Assembly (NCBI RefSeq): GCF_022965805.1
Contig: NC_133104.1
Span: forward strand, 24,114,069 to 24,178,068
Source: Primulina eburnea
Taxonomy: Eukaryota > Streptophyta > Magnoliopsida > Lamiales > Gesneriaceae
Reading direction: 5' to 3'
DNA: 64,000 nucleotides
The translations under genes and the position numbers were made by a program. Of this stretch, positions 32,893-42,699 are shown in pieces. The notes under the pieces were generated by a model that had not been told where the DNA came from, made no database searches, and saw nothing but the letters and a program-made list of their open reading frames with translations. How positions within the stretch are numbered: the first letter of the stretch is position 1; every line of letters starts with the position of its first letter.

Positions 32893-33099
32893 CTTCAGTT
32901 ATCATTTTCAGTTAGATACTCTATCTTTCAGTCAGTTAGTTTTCCGCAACTGTTTATTCAGTTTAACTGATTGTTATTGACCGAAAGAATATTTTAGATT
33001 CAGTTTGTAATACAACTGGAATCAGTTTGTCGAAGAATTATTTTATCGAGCAGTGTTTATTCAACCCCCCTTTCTAAACACTCTTCACCGATCCTTTCA
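32893..33099 (+). repeat. Remnant of the Copia-2 3' LTR (last ~207 bp)
   Basis: Matches 23561-23784 almost base for base from TTCAGTTATCATTTTC to CCGATCCTTTCA, with a shortened C run. It is followed by CTAAC, the right target duplication, and then by B gag sequence. Confidence 0.92.
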
Positions 33100-33169
33100 C
33101 TAACTCTTTTGATTATCAGATATACCTCCTCGAAAAATTCCAGAACGAGGTAGTACTTCGACTAATCAG

Positions 33170-34081
33170 ATGGATGTGTCAGAAACTCCGATGGAAATAC
33201 AGTTGAGGAGGTTTCAGTTATTTCAACCGCCGATTCTGAGGGGTACAGAGACGACTGTTGATTATGAGAGTTGGCTAGATGATATAGAGATACTATTTGA
33301 TTCGCTTGAGTACCCAGATGAACGTAGAGTGAAACTGATTGGGCACCAGTTACAGGAAGTCGCGAAGAGTTGGTGGATTGCAACAAAAGAAGCCTTAGAA
33401 CATAGTGGTACAGTGATTACTTGGAAAATCTTCAAAGTTGAGTTCTATAAAAGGTTTTTCCCAAATTTGTACCAAGAAGATAAGAGAGCCGAGTTTAAAA
33501 ATTTGAAACAGGGTCAGCAAAGCATTGAAGAATATGTTGCTCAATTTTCTACCTTGCTACGTTTTGCACCTCACATGGCTGGGAATGATGAAGCTGTGAC
33601 TGATCAGTTTGTTAAGGGATTGAACCCTGAAATATTGACGTTGGTAAATACAGGCCGACCCTATAATTTTGCTGATGCTCTGGGTAGAGCCAAGAAAGCT
33701 GAAGCCAGTCTGATGATACAGAAAGGAGCTTTGTTTGAGCCTCCAGCATCAAGACCACAGCAACTACCTCTCGGACTTGAGACTGGTGGTAGCAGTGGTG
33801 GGAAGAAAGAACAGTTGAAATCTCGAAAGAAACAGCTCAAGAAATCAGGAAGTGGTTCGTTTAGTTCCAGTGGTTCGAGCCAGAGTTATACTGGAGTTTA
33901 TTGCAGAACTTGCGGAGGGAGACATCCGACTGAGCAGTGCCACGAAGTGACTGGTAGTTGCCGTATCTGCCGACAGTCGGGACATTTTGCTAGAATATGT
34001 CCACAGCAAGGATCCCAAAGATTCCAGGGAGCAGAAGCATCTGGCGGTAGTGACAGAGGAACAGACCCTGAATGTACTTGA
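33170..34081 (+). CDS. gag: B gag, intact 303 codons
   Basis: ATG at 33170 (MDVSETPMEIQLRRF). The retrotransposon gag domain is at residues ~30-190 (YESWLDDIEILFDSLEYPDE, WITKE-type SWWIATKEAL, FFPNLYQEDKRAEFKNLKQG, IEEYVAQFSTLLRFAP). A basic Ser/Gly-rich linker and a CCHC zinc knuckle CRICRQSGHFARIC near residue 265 follow, preceded by a second Cys/His cluster (CRTCGGRHPTEQC). No stop or frameshift, although pol downstream is ruined. The start is the first ATG after Copia-2. Confidence 0.9.
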   Translation: MDVSETPMEIQLRRFQLFQPPILRGTETTVDYESWLDDIEILFDSLEYPDERRVKLIGHQLQEVAKSWWIATKEALEHSGTVITWKIFKVEFYKRFFPNLYQEDKRAEFKNLKQGQQSIEEYVAQFSTLLRFAPHMAGNDEAVTDQFVKGLNPEILTLVNTGRPYNFADALGRAKKAEASLMIQKGALFEPPASRPQQLPLGLETGGSSGGKKEQLKSRKKQLKKSGSGSFSSSGSSQSYTGVYCRTCGGRHPTEQCHEVTGSCRICRQSGHFARICPQQGSQRFQGAEASGGSDRGTDPECT

Positions 34082-36642
34082 TGATATAGTGACAAGTATT
34101 CGTTCTTTTATGATTATTATGGGTATGTATTGAGAGATACTCATACATCCTACCCCATATTTTTGAAAGAATTGCCTTGATGTATGCTTTATCTATTGAG
34201 TTTGTATCTACTGTAGTAGTTATCTCTTTACCTGTTTGGGAGAGGTTTGATATCTGTGATTTTTGTGAACTATCAGATACTGCAATAGGATGAGAATGAA
34301 ATTGAGATAGCTTGTGTTGTACTGGTGTTGTCTGATTCTGACCACATAATTGATATTGACGTGTTGGCCGAGTACAGAGTTATTGCAGACTATTTCCAGG
34401 AAACGGTAAGATTCGGACCTGAAATGGCCGAAGAATGAACGTGGTACGGTAATGATTTTAAATTTAGAAGACCTTTGATATAGGTGATGTTCATAACTCA
34501 ATAATTATCGAAAGGAAAATAGTGATTCCTTATGTATTCAGTTGATTTACTGAAATTGAACGTATCATTAACTAATTTGCCAGTCACAGGAGAGTTTTGG
34601 AAGTCTTCCCAGATGAGATTCCGGGTTTGCCTTCAGTCAGGGAGATTGATTTCGGCCTTGACTCGATATCAAATACTGTTATTATTTTTAGAACCCAGTA
34701 CCAAATGACACTGATTGAATTGAAATAAGAAATATCCGTTAGAAGATTTACTAGCCAAGAGTTACATCTGATTGAGTAATTCTCTTTGGGATGTATCAGC
34801 TGTGGTTGTGAGTTGATAAACTCTGTGTTCAGGGTATTTTGATGATTCTCCGATTTGTTGATCTATAAAATTCTAATACATTCGAAGAATATGACTGATT
34901 TTGTTAAATATCTGAGAATTGCGTTGAATATGCCGAGAACTGAAAAGTTGTACACAGAAATTGTTGAATTATGAATCTTGATTGAGACAGATTGTGTTCA
35001 GGGCTTGTTATATCTGAAGATGATATATATGTTGATCTTAGCAGAATGAAGAGTTGACCGAGATTGATATCAGTGTCAGATATTTATCGATGCATGAGTT
35101 TAGGAGGCTATTATGTACGATTGTTGTATTGAATTTTCTTGAGACTTGTTATCTTTTAGATCAGTATTTGATACAGATTACATATCGTTGAGACTTTATA
35201 CGGTGTGAGTGGAACCAGAGCTGATTTCGAGAATTAAAGCAGTTACAGGAATTTGATCAGAATGTTCAGAACTTGATTTCGATGATCAGAGCAGAGTATC
35301 AATCAGATATCAGGTACGTGATACTGTATTGCAGATGAATAACTAATTTGTTGTGCCAAATATTTTAGATTTGAAATGACAGATATCGTCAAAAGTTTAC
35401 AATAATCGATTCAACATTCATCCTGATGGCAGAAAGAGGTATGATTAGTTGAAAAGACCGATGTTAGGGAAACATATGAGATCAAGTGTGGCAGAGTTTG
35501 TATTAAGATGTCTGAATTGCCTACATATGAAGATAAAACGAATGAAACCAGGAGATTAGTTATATAGATTATCAAGTCCTGAATGGAAATGGATCACATT
35601 TCCAGGGATATCGTGATGAAACTACGACATTGATCTCGAAATCGAGCATTGATTTGAGATAAGAATGACAGACGGATCAAGTCTGTGGATTCTAGTTTGT
35701 ATATCAAGACGTACAGATATGACTAAAGTACTGATATTTCTGTCAAAAAGATGGTCAGATTTCACAGAACGCCAAAGTTGATTATATCAGACTGTGATTT
35801 TCGATTGATTTCGTACTATTGGCAGAGTATACAACAAACTCTTTCACATATCCTTCACAGATCGATGGATCTTCAGAGCAAACTAACCAGACACTAGAGG
35901 ATATCCGTGGAGCGGTAGTGTTGGATGTTAGCACTAGTTGACTAACTTCACTGTCACCTTGAGAAATTATTGTACAACCTTATAGATTAGATGAATATTG
36001 AGATAGATTCATTTGAGGCATTGTACAGTGAGAACTGCAGATTTCCTTGTACGGAGATAATATCTCTGAGGTACCTGAAATTGGACCTGATATGATCAGA
36101 GATATGACTGAAGAAGTGAAACTAATTCAGAAGATGAAAATAGCTTAGACAAAATAAATATGCCAACGTTGGATGATGACTGTTAGTATTCAAGAAAGAA
36201 AATTGAATATTGAGTTGACTGAGAATGAACAGATTGATAGCAGATAATGGGATTGATTATTATGAGTTATTGATGGGTATATACGGATATGGTATAGCCA
36301 GTATTTTGGAGATTGATTCTATCAGAGTTATTCGAGTGGTATTATGATTTTATACTTCTTGAATTATTATTTCAGATGGAAATCAGAAATCTGTAAAAGA
36401 GAGATACTTCAGAATGAAAACTATTACGCTGTTGAAAGTACAGTAAAGTCGTCAGCGCATCGAAGAGGCTATCTGGAAGACTGAGTATTGATATGAGGTA
36501 GCGATTTTTAGAGTTATTGCACTGAAATGAGGTTTATTGATTGATTCTGTTATACATTTCCTTCTTGTATCTGATTTTGTATCTGATATGATTACCTATG
36601 ATATACGAGTGAATTGTTGTGATTTTGAGGACGAAATCATAT
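34082..36642 (+). pseudogene. pol: B pol, heavily decayed and shortened
   Basis: No frame longer than about 100 codons remains, but fragments of the chromovirus order can be read: a pre-RT block EVFPDEIPGLPSVREIDFGL near 34600, an integrase-core echo KLIISDCDF near 35790, and a C-terminal echo near 36470. The region is about 2.5 kb where a full chromovirus pol needs about 4 kb, so large internal deletions accompany the point decay. Confidence 0.7.
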
Positions 36643-36658
36643 CTTAGAGGGGGAGAAA
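36643..36658 (+). other. Polypurine tract of B
   Basis: TTAGAGGGGGAGAAA directly before the LTR start TGTAATGCCC at 36659. It is preceded by GAGGACGAAATCAT, the conserved tail of chromovirus internal regions. Confidence 0.85.
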
Positions 36659-37490
36659 TGTAATGCCCAAGATTTTGATTACCGTAATCTGATATGATTT
36701 GTTGATAATTGATGTGTTTATAGACGGAAAGGATTAGACCGAAAAGACGGAAGAAAACACAGAGTATGTGCGAGGACAGAACACCTCGAGCATATGTGGG
36801 ACAAGGGGCCGCGCATATGCGCGACAGTGGCAGAAGACCTGGCGCATATGCGCGAGATGTGTGCGTGCATATGCGCGAGTGGTACGATGAACCAAATTCA
36901 GGTCCAGAGAACCTCGCGCATATGCACGGAGATGGGGCACGCATATGCGAGAGTATAAGTAATGCCGAGACAGTAGGTCTCGCGCATATGCGTAGTGTCA
37001 GTGCGCGCATATGCGCGAGCTACTGTGAAGGATACGCGCCGAGACTTGGGGTCTCGCGCATATGCGCATAGGAGGGTCACGCATATGCGCGAGACGTGTT
37101 TCTTGAAGGAGCGAGCCACGTTTTCTATACATGCATGATATATGTATATATTGCTTCCTTCTTCAGAATTCAGAGGAAGAAAGAAGAAAATCGAGGATAG
37201 CTTCTGAGAAAATCCGTGAAAATCCTTACGCCTTTTATTTTAGAAATTTGAGGTTTACGAAAGATCCGTCGGTCAGATTTTGAATCCGACTTCAGTACCG
37301 AGTTCCTAGCGATGACAGCTACAGCTGAACGTAAGTTTTGTTACGTTTGGATATCGTTTGAAATTATGATATTGGGGGACTTGTGATTTAACTGATATTA
37401 TGTGATCTGTATATATTGATCAGTATATAATTGAAGTAAGATTAAATAACAGACTCTGTGTGCAATTGTTATGATTTTCAGAATTTATAT
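36659..37490 (+). repeat. 3' LTR of B, truncated after ~830 bp
   Basis: Aligns with 20235-21140 and stops at GAATTTATAT (37490), losing about 1.4 kb of LTR. It contains the palindrome array with ten copies (36785-37100), lacking the extra ~74-bp unit of the 5' LTR. Confidence 0.87.
36785..37100. repeat. Palindrome array in the B 3' LTR
   Basis: About ten GCGCATATGCGC-type palindromes, positionally equivalent to those at 20361-20743. Several are independently degraded (for example GAGCATATGTGGG), but the CATATG centre is kept in all. Confidence 0.88.
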
Positions 37491-37590
37491 ATAGTATACA
37501 CAGTCTATGTTGCTTAAAATTCAACATATACTGATCAATATAAAAATTCAATTGCATACACAGTCTATTCGATTTTGGTCAGAATTTATA
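37491..37590. other. Scrambled filler DNA at the broken right end of B
   Basis: CAGAATTTATATATAGTA occurs at 37479-37496 and again at 37580-37597. Between them are inverted partial copies of the adjacent LTR: TATACTGATCA (37527-37537) against TGATCAGTATA (37418-37428), and two copies of ATACACAGTCTAT (37496, 37556), the inverse of the LTR's AGACTGTGTAT. This is a typical end-joining or template-switch repair junction. Confidence 0.7.
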
Positions 37591-38670
37591 TATAGTAAAT
37601 CAAGGTTCCCACTTTAAGTGGTTGGTAAAACCAAACAAACATTTAAATGATTCCAAGTAATTTAATATTATAATATATTCATGTATAATAAATCAAGCCA
37701 TCCACTTTAAATAGTTGGTAATACCAAACTAACATTTAAATGGTTCCAAGAATTTAGTGTAACATATAGCAACAATAAATCAAAACTCCCACTTATAAAT
37801 AGGGTATAATAATACTTAAAGAAATAAATATAACATAAACAATAAATAATGATTAAATAATTTAAAACATAGATTATTACCTTTTAATAACTTTATTATC
37901 ATACCAAGAGCTTCACCTTTTCATCTCAACTTTGGAAGTTAGCTACTCATTATTCAAAGTATAAAACTTTGAATATGAAATTAACGTGCTAATTATATTT
38001 AAATGAAGAAATAAAGGAAAAATAAAGAGAGAAATATTATGAACTCAAAGATTTGTTCATAGAATCAGGGATATCCCAATTCATTGCAATGCACCACTAT
38101 TTATAGCCAAATTTGGGTAGATAACCACAAATAAATTATTATTTTTTTACACATAAGTCTTTATAGGTGTCCCAAAAAATTATATTTTAATACATATCAC
38201 TTTTGAAAATCTTCTCATCCGAATTTTCTTTTCCACATAAAGTAAAACATGTAGATATTTGAGTTGTTTGAATTGTGGTGTTTGTTTTTTAATAATTTGA
38301 CCAAGTAATTTGAGAGATATGGTCAAAGTTCTAGAGCATGGTAAAACTGCCACTTTTTTTGTAACTTTATTTGTTGCTTAATTTGATTCCACTTGTGAGA
38401 AGATTTTATCTCATGCTTGTCACCAATATTGTAGATAGTAACATCAACTTTCTACAGGTTCAAGAATCATCTAAATCCCATTTGAAACGCCAAGGTTATT
38501 ATTCTTGCTTTATCGAACCTGTAAAAAATAGTAAAACCTTATAATTATACAACAACTTATATTTTATACAATTTATTATAAAACATATAATATTTAAACA
38601 TTTATTAAAACAAAAACTATAAACTTTTCTTATAAAACCTTTAATTAATATACAATTTTTATGTTTATCA
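37591..38670 (-). repeat. 5' LTR of Athila A, second part
   Basis: Resumes at TAGTAAATCAAGGTTCCC, equivalent to about 10333 in the 3' LTR, and runs to the shared terminus ATGTTTATCA at 38670, including the TATA box at 38097-38106. The next bases belong to element D. Confidence 0.87.
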
Positions 38671-39760
38671 GCAGTGTCGTCTTCAAGTGCTGAATGTGCT
38701 CCTCTTTGCTCTTCGAATAGATCAGTATATAATCTATAAAGACAATAATGAACTGATCCAAATACGGCTGAAATACGTGATTCATGAGATCCATGAAGAT
38801 CGTTCGCGCATTGGTCAATCCGAATGGCATCACCATAAACTCGTAGTGCCGATAACGCGTCCTGAAAGCCATCTTGTGAACATCTGCCTCTCTCACGTTC
38901 AGCTTGTGATATCCTGAATGAAGATCTATTTAGAGAACACCGATGATCCTGCAACTAATTAAATAAGTCCTCGATTCTAGGCAAGAGATATTTATTCATG
39001 ACAGTGACTCTATTCAGCTCTCTTTAATAATACAGATTCACATATTGTCGTCCTTCTTCTTCACAAACAGTACCGGTGTTCCCCATGGAGAAAAGATAGA
39101 GCAAATAAAACCCTTGTCCAGCAAGTCCTGAATCTCATCTTCAATTCTTTCATCTCTACAGGTGCTAGATGATAGGATGCCTTAGAAATTGGCACTGTAC
39201 CCGAAATCAGTTAAATAGAAAAATCCACCTCTCTATCTGGTGGAATGCCAGAAACGTCCTCAGGAAAGACGCTAGGAAAATATCTGACAATTTCGACATC
39301 CTCTAGTCTCTGATCGACTGGTTCAGATACTAACACAATAATCACCAAAAATTTGTGGCAGCATCTCTTCGTAAGTTTCCTCTCATAGATACAAGAAATG
39401 ATGTGCGGCATCTGCTTGTCCATTGCTGCCTCAAAAACAAAAGACTTCCTGTTGGGCGGTCGAACAGATACTGACATCTGCCGGAAATCTGTCGAAGCTC
39501 CATTCGACAAAAGTCAGTCCATGCTCAGAATGATGTCAAACTCAAGAATTCGTAGCACAATCAGATCTGCCTTAACAGCATTCTTCTCGGGCGAAGCTCC
39601 AAATTTTTCACTATCCTTGAAGTAAACATCTGATCATCAGAAGGAATCGAAACTCTGAAACCCAAATCCATGGCCTCTGGTACAATTCCCAATCGCTTGA
39701 CAAAAGTTTAAGATATAAAAGAATGTGTAACTCCTGAATCTAGCAGTGCATATATGGCTA
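38671..39760 (-). pseudogene. pol: D protease and reverse transcriptase remnants
   Basis: The protease active site LLDSGVTHSF is readable near 39727-39755. The protease-RT linker [22 protein letters not shown] is at 39211-39510. The RT palm [21 protein letters not shown] and [15 protein letters not shown] is at 38690-38896, with the catalytic FIDD box changed to FIDY. Frameshifts separate all blocks. RT ends abruptly at the A insertion (38671). Confidence 0.82.
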
Positions 39761-39829
39761 TACATGAAATAAATATCTTTCCTGCGACAAAATATACCAT
39801 CAAAATCGTTCAAGCCTAATAAATTCAAG

Positions 39830-40495
39830 TAATTCTATCAATAAAGCCCATAATTCTCGAAAAATCTATAATTAAACACTTAGGAATTTTTTAATTTACA
39901 CATTATCCAACCAACATTTCGAAAATTGACAATTCGCCATTATGTTACTCGAGTTAATCATTTTCACACCATTAATTTTTTTAAAAAAAATTAGCATGTG
40001 AGTCCTTATTAATTTCGGCTTTCTTACCAAACAGGCACTAAAATTTTCGAAAATTACAGTTTGTGCCCTATAATTACCGAAGTTACCCAAACAGTCCCTG
40101 AAATTCCAGAATTTACAAAAATAGCCCCTGAAATTTTCTGATTTGTTTCAATTCAGTCCCTAAATCTTCGAAAATTTCATTTTCACCTTGGAGCTTTCGG
40201 TGAACTCAATTTCAGTCCTTGGACTATCCCAAATTACAGTTTGACCCTTGAATTTTTGGTCTTATGCACTTAAACACTTATAGTTTCGGTTATCATCAAA
40301 AGAACCCTCCAAGTTCTCAATCATGCAATTCCACCCTTGATAATTCTTATACTAATTCAACTCAACCCTTAAATCCAGCTAATTAGAACATGCAACCTAT
40401 TTTAATTTAAGTTCTTGGTTCCAAAAGTAATTCCACTAACCAACTTAACATTTCATGCAATCAAGGCAATTCAAAAATGTTAAGCAAATAGGTTA
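39830..40495. other. D spacer between gag and protease
   Basis: No gene. The stretch is made of degenerate repeats in which CAGTCCCTGAAATT-type blocks alternate with TTCGAAAATT blocks. A perfect 14-bp palindrome, AATTTTCGAAAATT, lies at 40042-40055. Element C has a shorter non-coding spacer in the same place (50340-50550). Confidence 0.55.
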
Positions 40496-40499
40496 CCAG

Positions 40500-41545
40500 T
40501 GATCAATGTCGAGTCTGGCTCTACTTATGCCTCCTCTGCATGCATAACTTAGGCCCTCCTAGTAGTGGGCCCCTTGTTCCTTGGACAATCAGCAGCCTTG
40601 TGGCCTTCCTCCTTGCAGATAAAGCATTTAAACATTCCCATATACATTTACCGTACTGAAAACGGTTGCATTGATTGCATGGCTGCCTCTCCTCCTATCT
40701 CGGGGCACCTAAATTCTGAGAGGGCTTTTGATGCCCCGGATTTTTTAGTTGACCTTGAGGCTTCTGTTGTCCCGAGTGTCTTTGAGGCCCTGTGAACTGC
40801 CTCTTACTGGGATGTGAACTCTGGTGTGCCTGATGCCTCTTCCTCTGCATCTCCACATCTATATCCCTCAGTGTTTGCTCCTCTTGATAAGTGTAAGCAG
40901 TGGCCGCCTCATAATCCTTTGGCCTCATCAGCATAACATCTCTCCTAATGGTAGGTATTTGGCTATCCATGAAGTTCCCAGCTTCTCTTTTTCATCCCTC
41001 GCAATAAGGGGCACAAAGTGACAGCCCCAATCAAACTTCCTAATAAACTCAGCAACACTCAAGTCTCCCTATCAGAGACTCATGAACTCTCGGGTCAGAC
41101 TCCCCCTGATGTCTGCAGTAAAGTACTTATTGTAGAAAAGATCTTTGAACTGGTTCCTAGTTATAGTAGCCATATTCACCCCATGTGCTGCTCTCACCTA
41201 CCATAGAGATGCATCATTACTCAGCATATAAGTAGAACATCTTACCCCGTCCACATCTCTCATGTCCAGGTACTGGAAGAGCATCTCAAGTGATCGAATC
41301 CAACCCTCCGCCTCAAATGGGTCAGTGGTGCCACCAAACTCCTTCGGAGCCTCCGGAACTGCTCATATACGTCCACCCAGGGTCTAGGATCCTGCTGAGT
41401 CTATTCCATCAATCGTGCAATCCCTTTCAACACCTTGGTGGCGTGATCTCCTGGTGGAAAAATTTGGTCACCCGCAGGAGTTTCATCCTATCTGTCTGTA
41501 CTGTGAGCTCTTCTGGAAGGCATATTATCTGAATACAGTCCAAAC
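40500..41545 (-). pseudogene. gag: D gag
   Basis: Colinear with C gag. Readable blocks include EFMSLRQGD-type sequence near 41080, RRDVMLMRPKDYEAATAYTYQEEQ (40695-40970), a His/Gln/Pro-rich linker and an intact CCHC zinc knuckle CFICKEEGHKAADC near 40580-40630. Several frameshifts. Confidence 0.75.
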
Positions 41546-41749
41546 TCTAACGTAACCAACATGCAATTCAATCTATTTTTTAAAGCATTTAAACTCAAAA
41601 CATGTAAACAGATCAACATGTAATGTAAAACATATATCATGTAAACATGCAGGTGATGACATTAAAACATTCAAAACATTCAAAGCTTGTAATCTTACGG
41701 ACTTGAGGCTTGACGACCGAGCTTCTGAAGCTGGCGATGGCACAACCCT
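41546..41749 (-). other. D leader between gag start and CACTA insertion
   Basis: AT-rich with repeated AAACATGTAAAC and AAAACATTCAAA motifs. No ORF. The expected primer binding site is not found before the CACTA terminus. Confidence 0.5.
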
Positions 41750-42240
41750 CACTACAACAAAAATGCCAAACGACAACGGATGTAAGCCATTTTCGACTGT
41801 TGTAACTGAGGGTGTGGTTGAAAGTGTCTTCAACGACAACGGTTTTAAACCGTTGTCTTTTCTACCAACGACAACAGTTTTGCAACGGTGTTAAACCGTT
41901 GTATTTTCTACCAACGACAACGATTTTGCAAGGGTTTAAAATCGTTGTCTTTTATACCAACTACATCAGTTTTGCATCGTGGTATAAAAATTCTATTAAA
42001 ATTTGCGACGGTATTGAAAACCGTCGCAAATGAAAACTATAGTCGTAGTTGCATTTGCGACGGTTTGTAAAAACCGTCGCGAATATTTGTTGCGACGGTT
42101 TTACAAAACCCTCGTAAATTAGAGTTGCGAAGGAACTCCTCCGCAACCCGTCGCTAAATGTAGCGACAGTATTCATGTGGCAAAACTGTCGCTATTTTGC
42201 GACGGTTTACAGGTCCGTCGCTAATATTTTAGGTAAAATA
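41750..42240 (+). mobile_element. CACTA (En/Spm-type) transposon terminus with subterminal repeats
   Basis: Begins CACTACAACAAAAATGCC, the canonical CACTA terminal inverted repeat. It is followed by nested inverted subterminal repeats of two kinds: ACGACAACGGTTTT/AAACCGTTGTC (41830-41960) and TTTGCGACGGT/ACCGTCGCAAA (about 42002-42230). Such repeats are known transposase-binding regions in this superfamily. I find no opposite TGTAGTG terminus and no transposase, so it is a truncated or non-autonomous copy. Confidence 0.75.
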
Positions 42241-42294
42241 AAAAAAATTATAAGAATTTTATAAATCTATGTTGTGAATTGGTACAATCTTATA

Positions 42295-42498
42295 AGAGAT
42301 AAAAAATTTAAGTGTCGTAAAGTGATAAAATCGTGTAAAAGATAAAATTTTAATTGTTTTGAAATGGTAAAAAAATCGTGTAAGAGATAAAAATTTTAAA
42401 TGTTGTGAAGTGATAAAATTGTGTAAGAGATAAAAATTTTAAGTGTTATGAAGTTATAAAATCGTGTAAATAAGAAAAATTTTAAGTTTGGTGAAGTG
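42295..42498. repeat. 43-bp AT-rich tandem repeat, nearly five units
   Basis: Units start with AGAGATAAAAATTTTAAGTG and contain GTGAAGTGATAAAAT and CGTGTA; starts near 42295, 42338, 42383, 42426 and 42469. It lies next to the CACTA subterminal region and may belong to it. No coding potential. Confidence 0.75.
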
Positions 42499-42699
42499 AA
42501 GTGGAAGAAAATGGAGTGAATTTGTATGTATTTATAGAGAGTGGTGGAAGAAAATGGAGGAACTGAAACGTCTGCTGATTTACTACTACTGAATTTGTTT
42601 TTAAAAGTAATGGCAAAACCATAACCACATAAATCCAAGGAAAATTTGAAACCTACACTGTATGAGAACCATCCAACGACTGAATAAAATAACTGCAGT

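Larger units (their letters stand above)
31458..32897 (-). repeat. Solo LTR E, chromovirus-type, inserted in Copia-2
   Basis: Starts TGTAGTGACCCG on the plus strand; the right end near GGGATACTTCA abuts an internal point of the Copia-2 3' LTR. Like C and G it is a minus-strand LTR (GGCGGAAAA-type block near one end, TATA on the minus strand). No coding region, PBS or PPT is present. The flanks AACCC (31453-31457) and GTTAT (32898-32902) do not match, and about 2.4 kb of Copia-2 (end of the extra gene, PPT, most of the 3' LTR) is missing between them. Confidence 0.65.
22830..33099 (+). mobile_element. Copia-2: SIRE/Maximus-like copia element carrying sense and antisense extra genes
   Basis: Plus strand. 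It has a 5' LTR (22830-23784), Met PBS, gag, protease-integrase, RT, RNase H, a ~1.2-kb spacer with an antisense ORF, an extra sense ORF interrupted by solo LTR E, and the last ~207 bp of its 3' LTR (to 33099). Target duplication is TTAAC (22825-22829) against CTAAC (33100-33104), one mismatch. Several stops in gag and pol make it inactive. Confidence 0.92.
20235..37490 (+). mobile_element. Element B: Ty3/gypsy chromovirus-like retrotransposon with decayed pol, split by Copia-2
   Basis: Plus strand. It consists of a long 5' LTR (20235-22522), tRNA-Met primer site, leader, Copia-2 insertion (22830-33099), open gag (33170-34081), ruined pol (34082-36642), PPT and a truncated 3' LTR (36659-37490). 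Without Copia-2 the internal region is only about 3.9 kb. It is nested in A's 5' LTR. Confidence 0.85.

Noticed and set aside
31458..32897. E as a simple nested insertion
   Set aside because: No matching target duplication, and host Copia-2 sequence is missing across the site.
32566..32905. Overlapping open frames and a CRISPR-like repeat/spacer look
   Set aside because: The regular 13-mers with short linkers resemble a CRISPR array superficially, but the linkers are short, partly duplicated and AT/GC-biased, the context is a plant LTR promoter, and no cas genes exist. The ORFs exist because the repeat lacks stop codons.
40565..41532. Plus-strand ORFs across the D gag region
   Set aside because: They are opposite-strand shadows of the gag remnant, which has an intact zinc knuckle on the minus strand.
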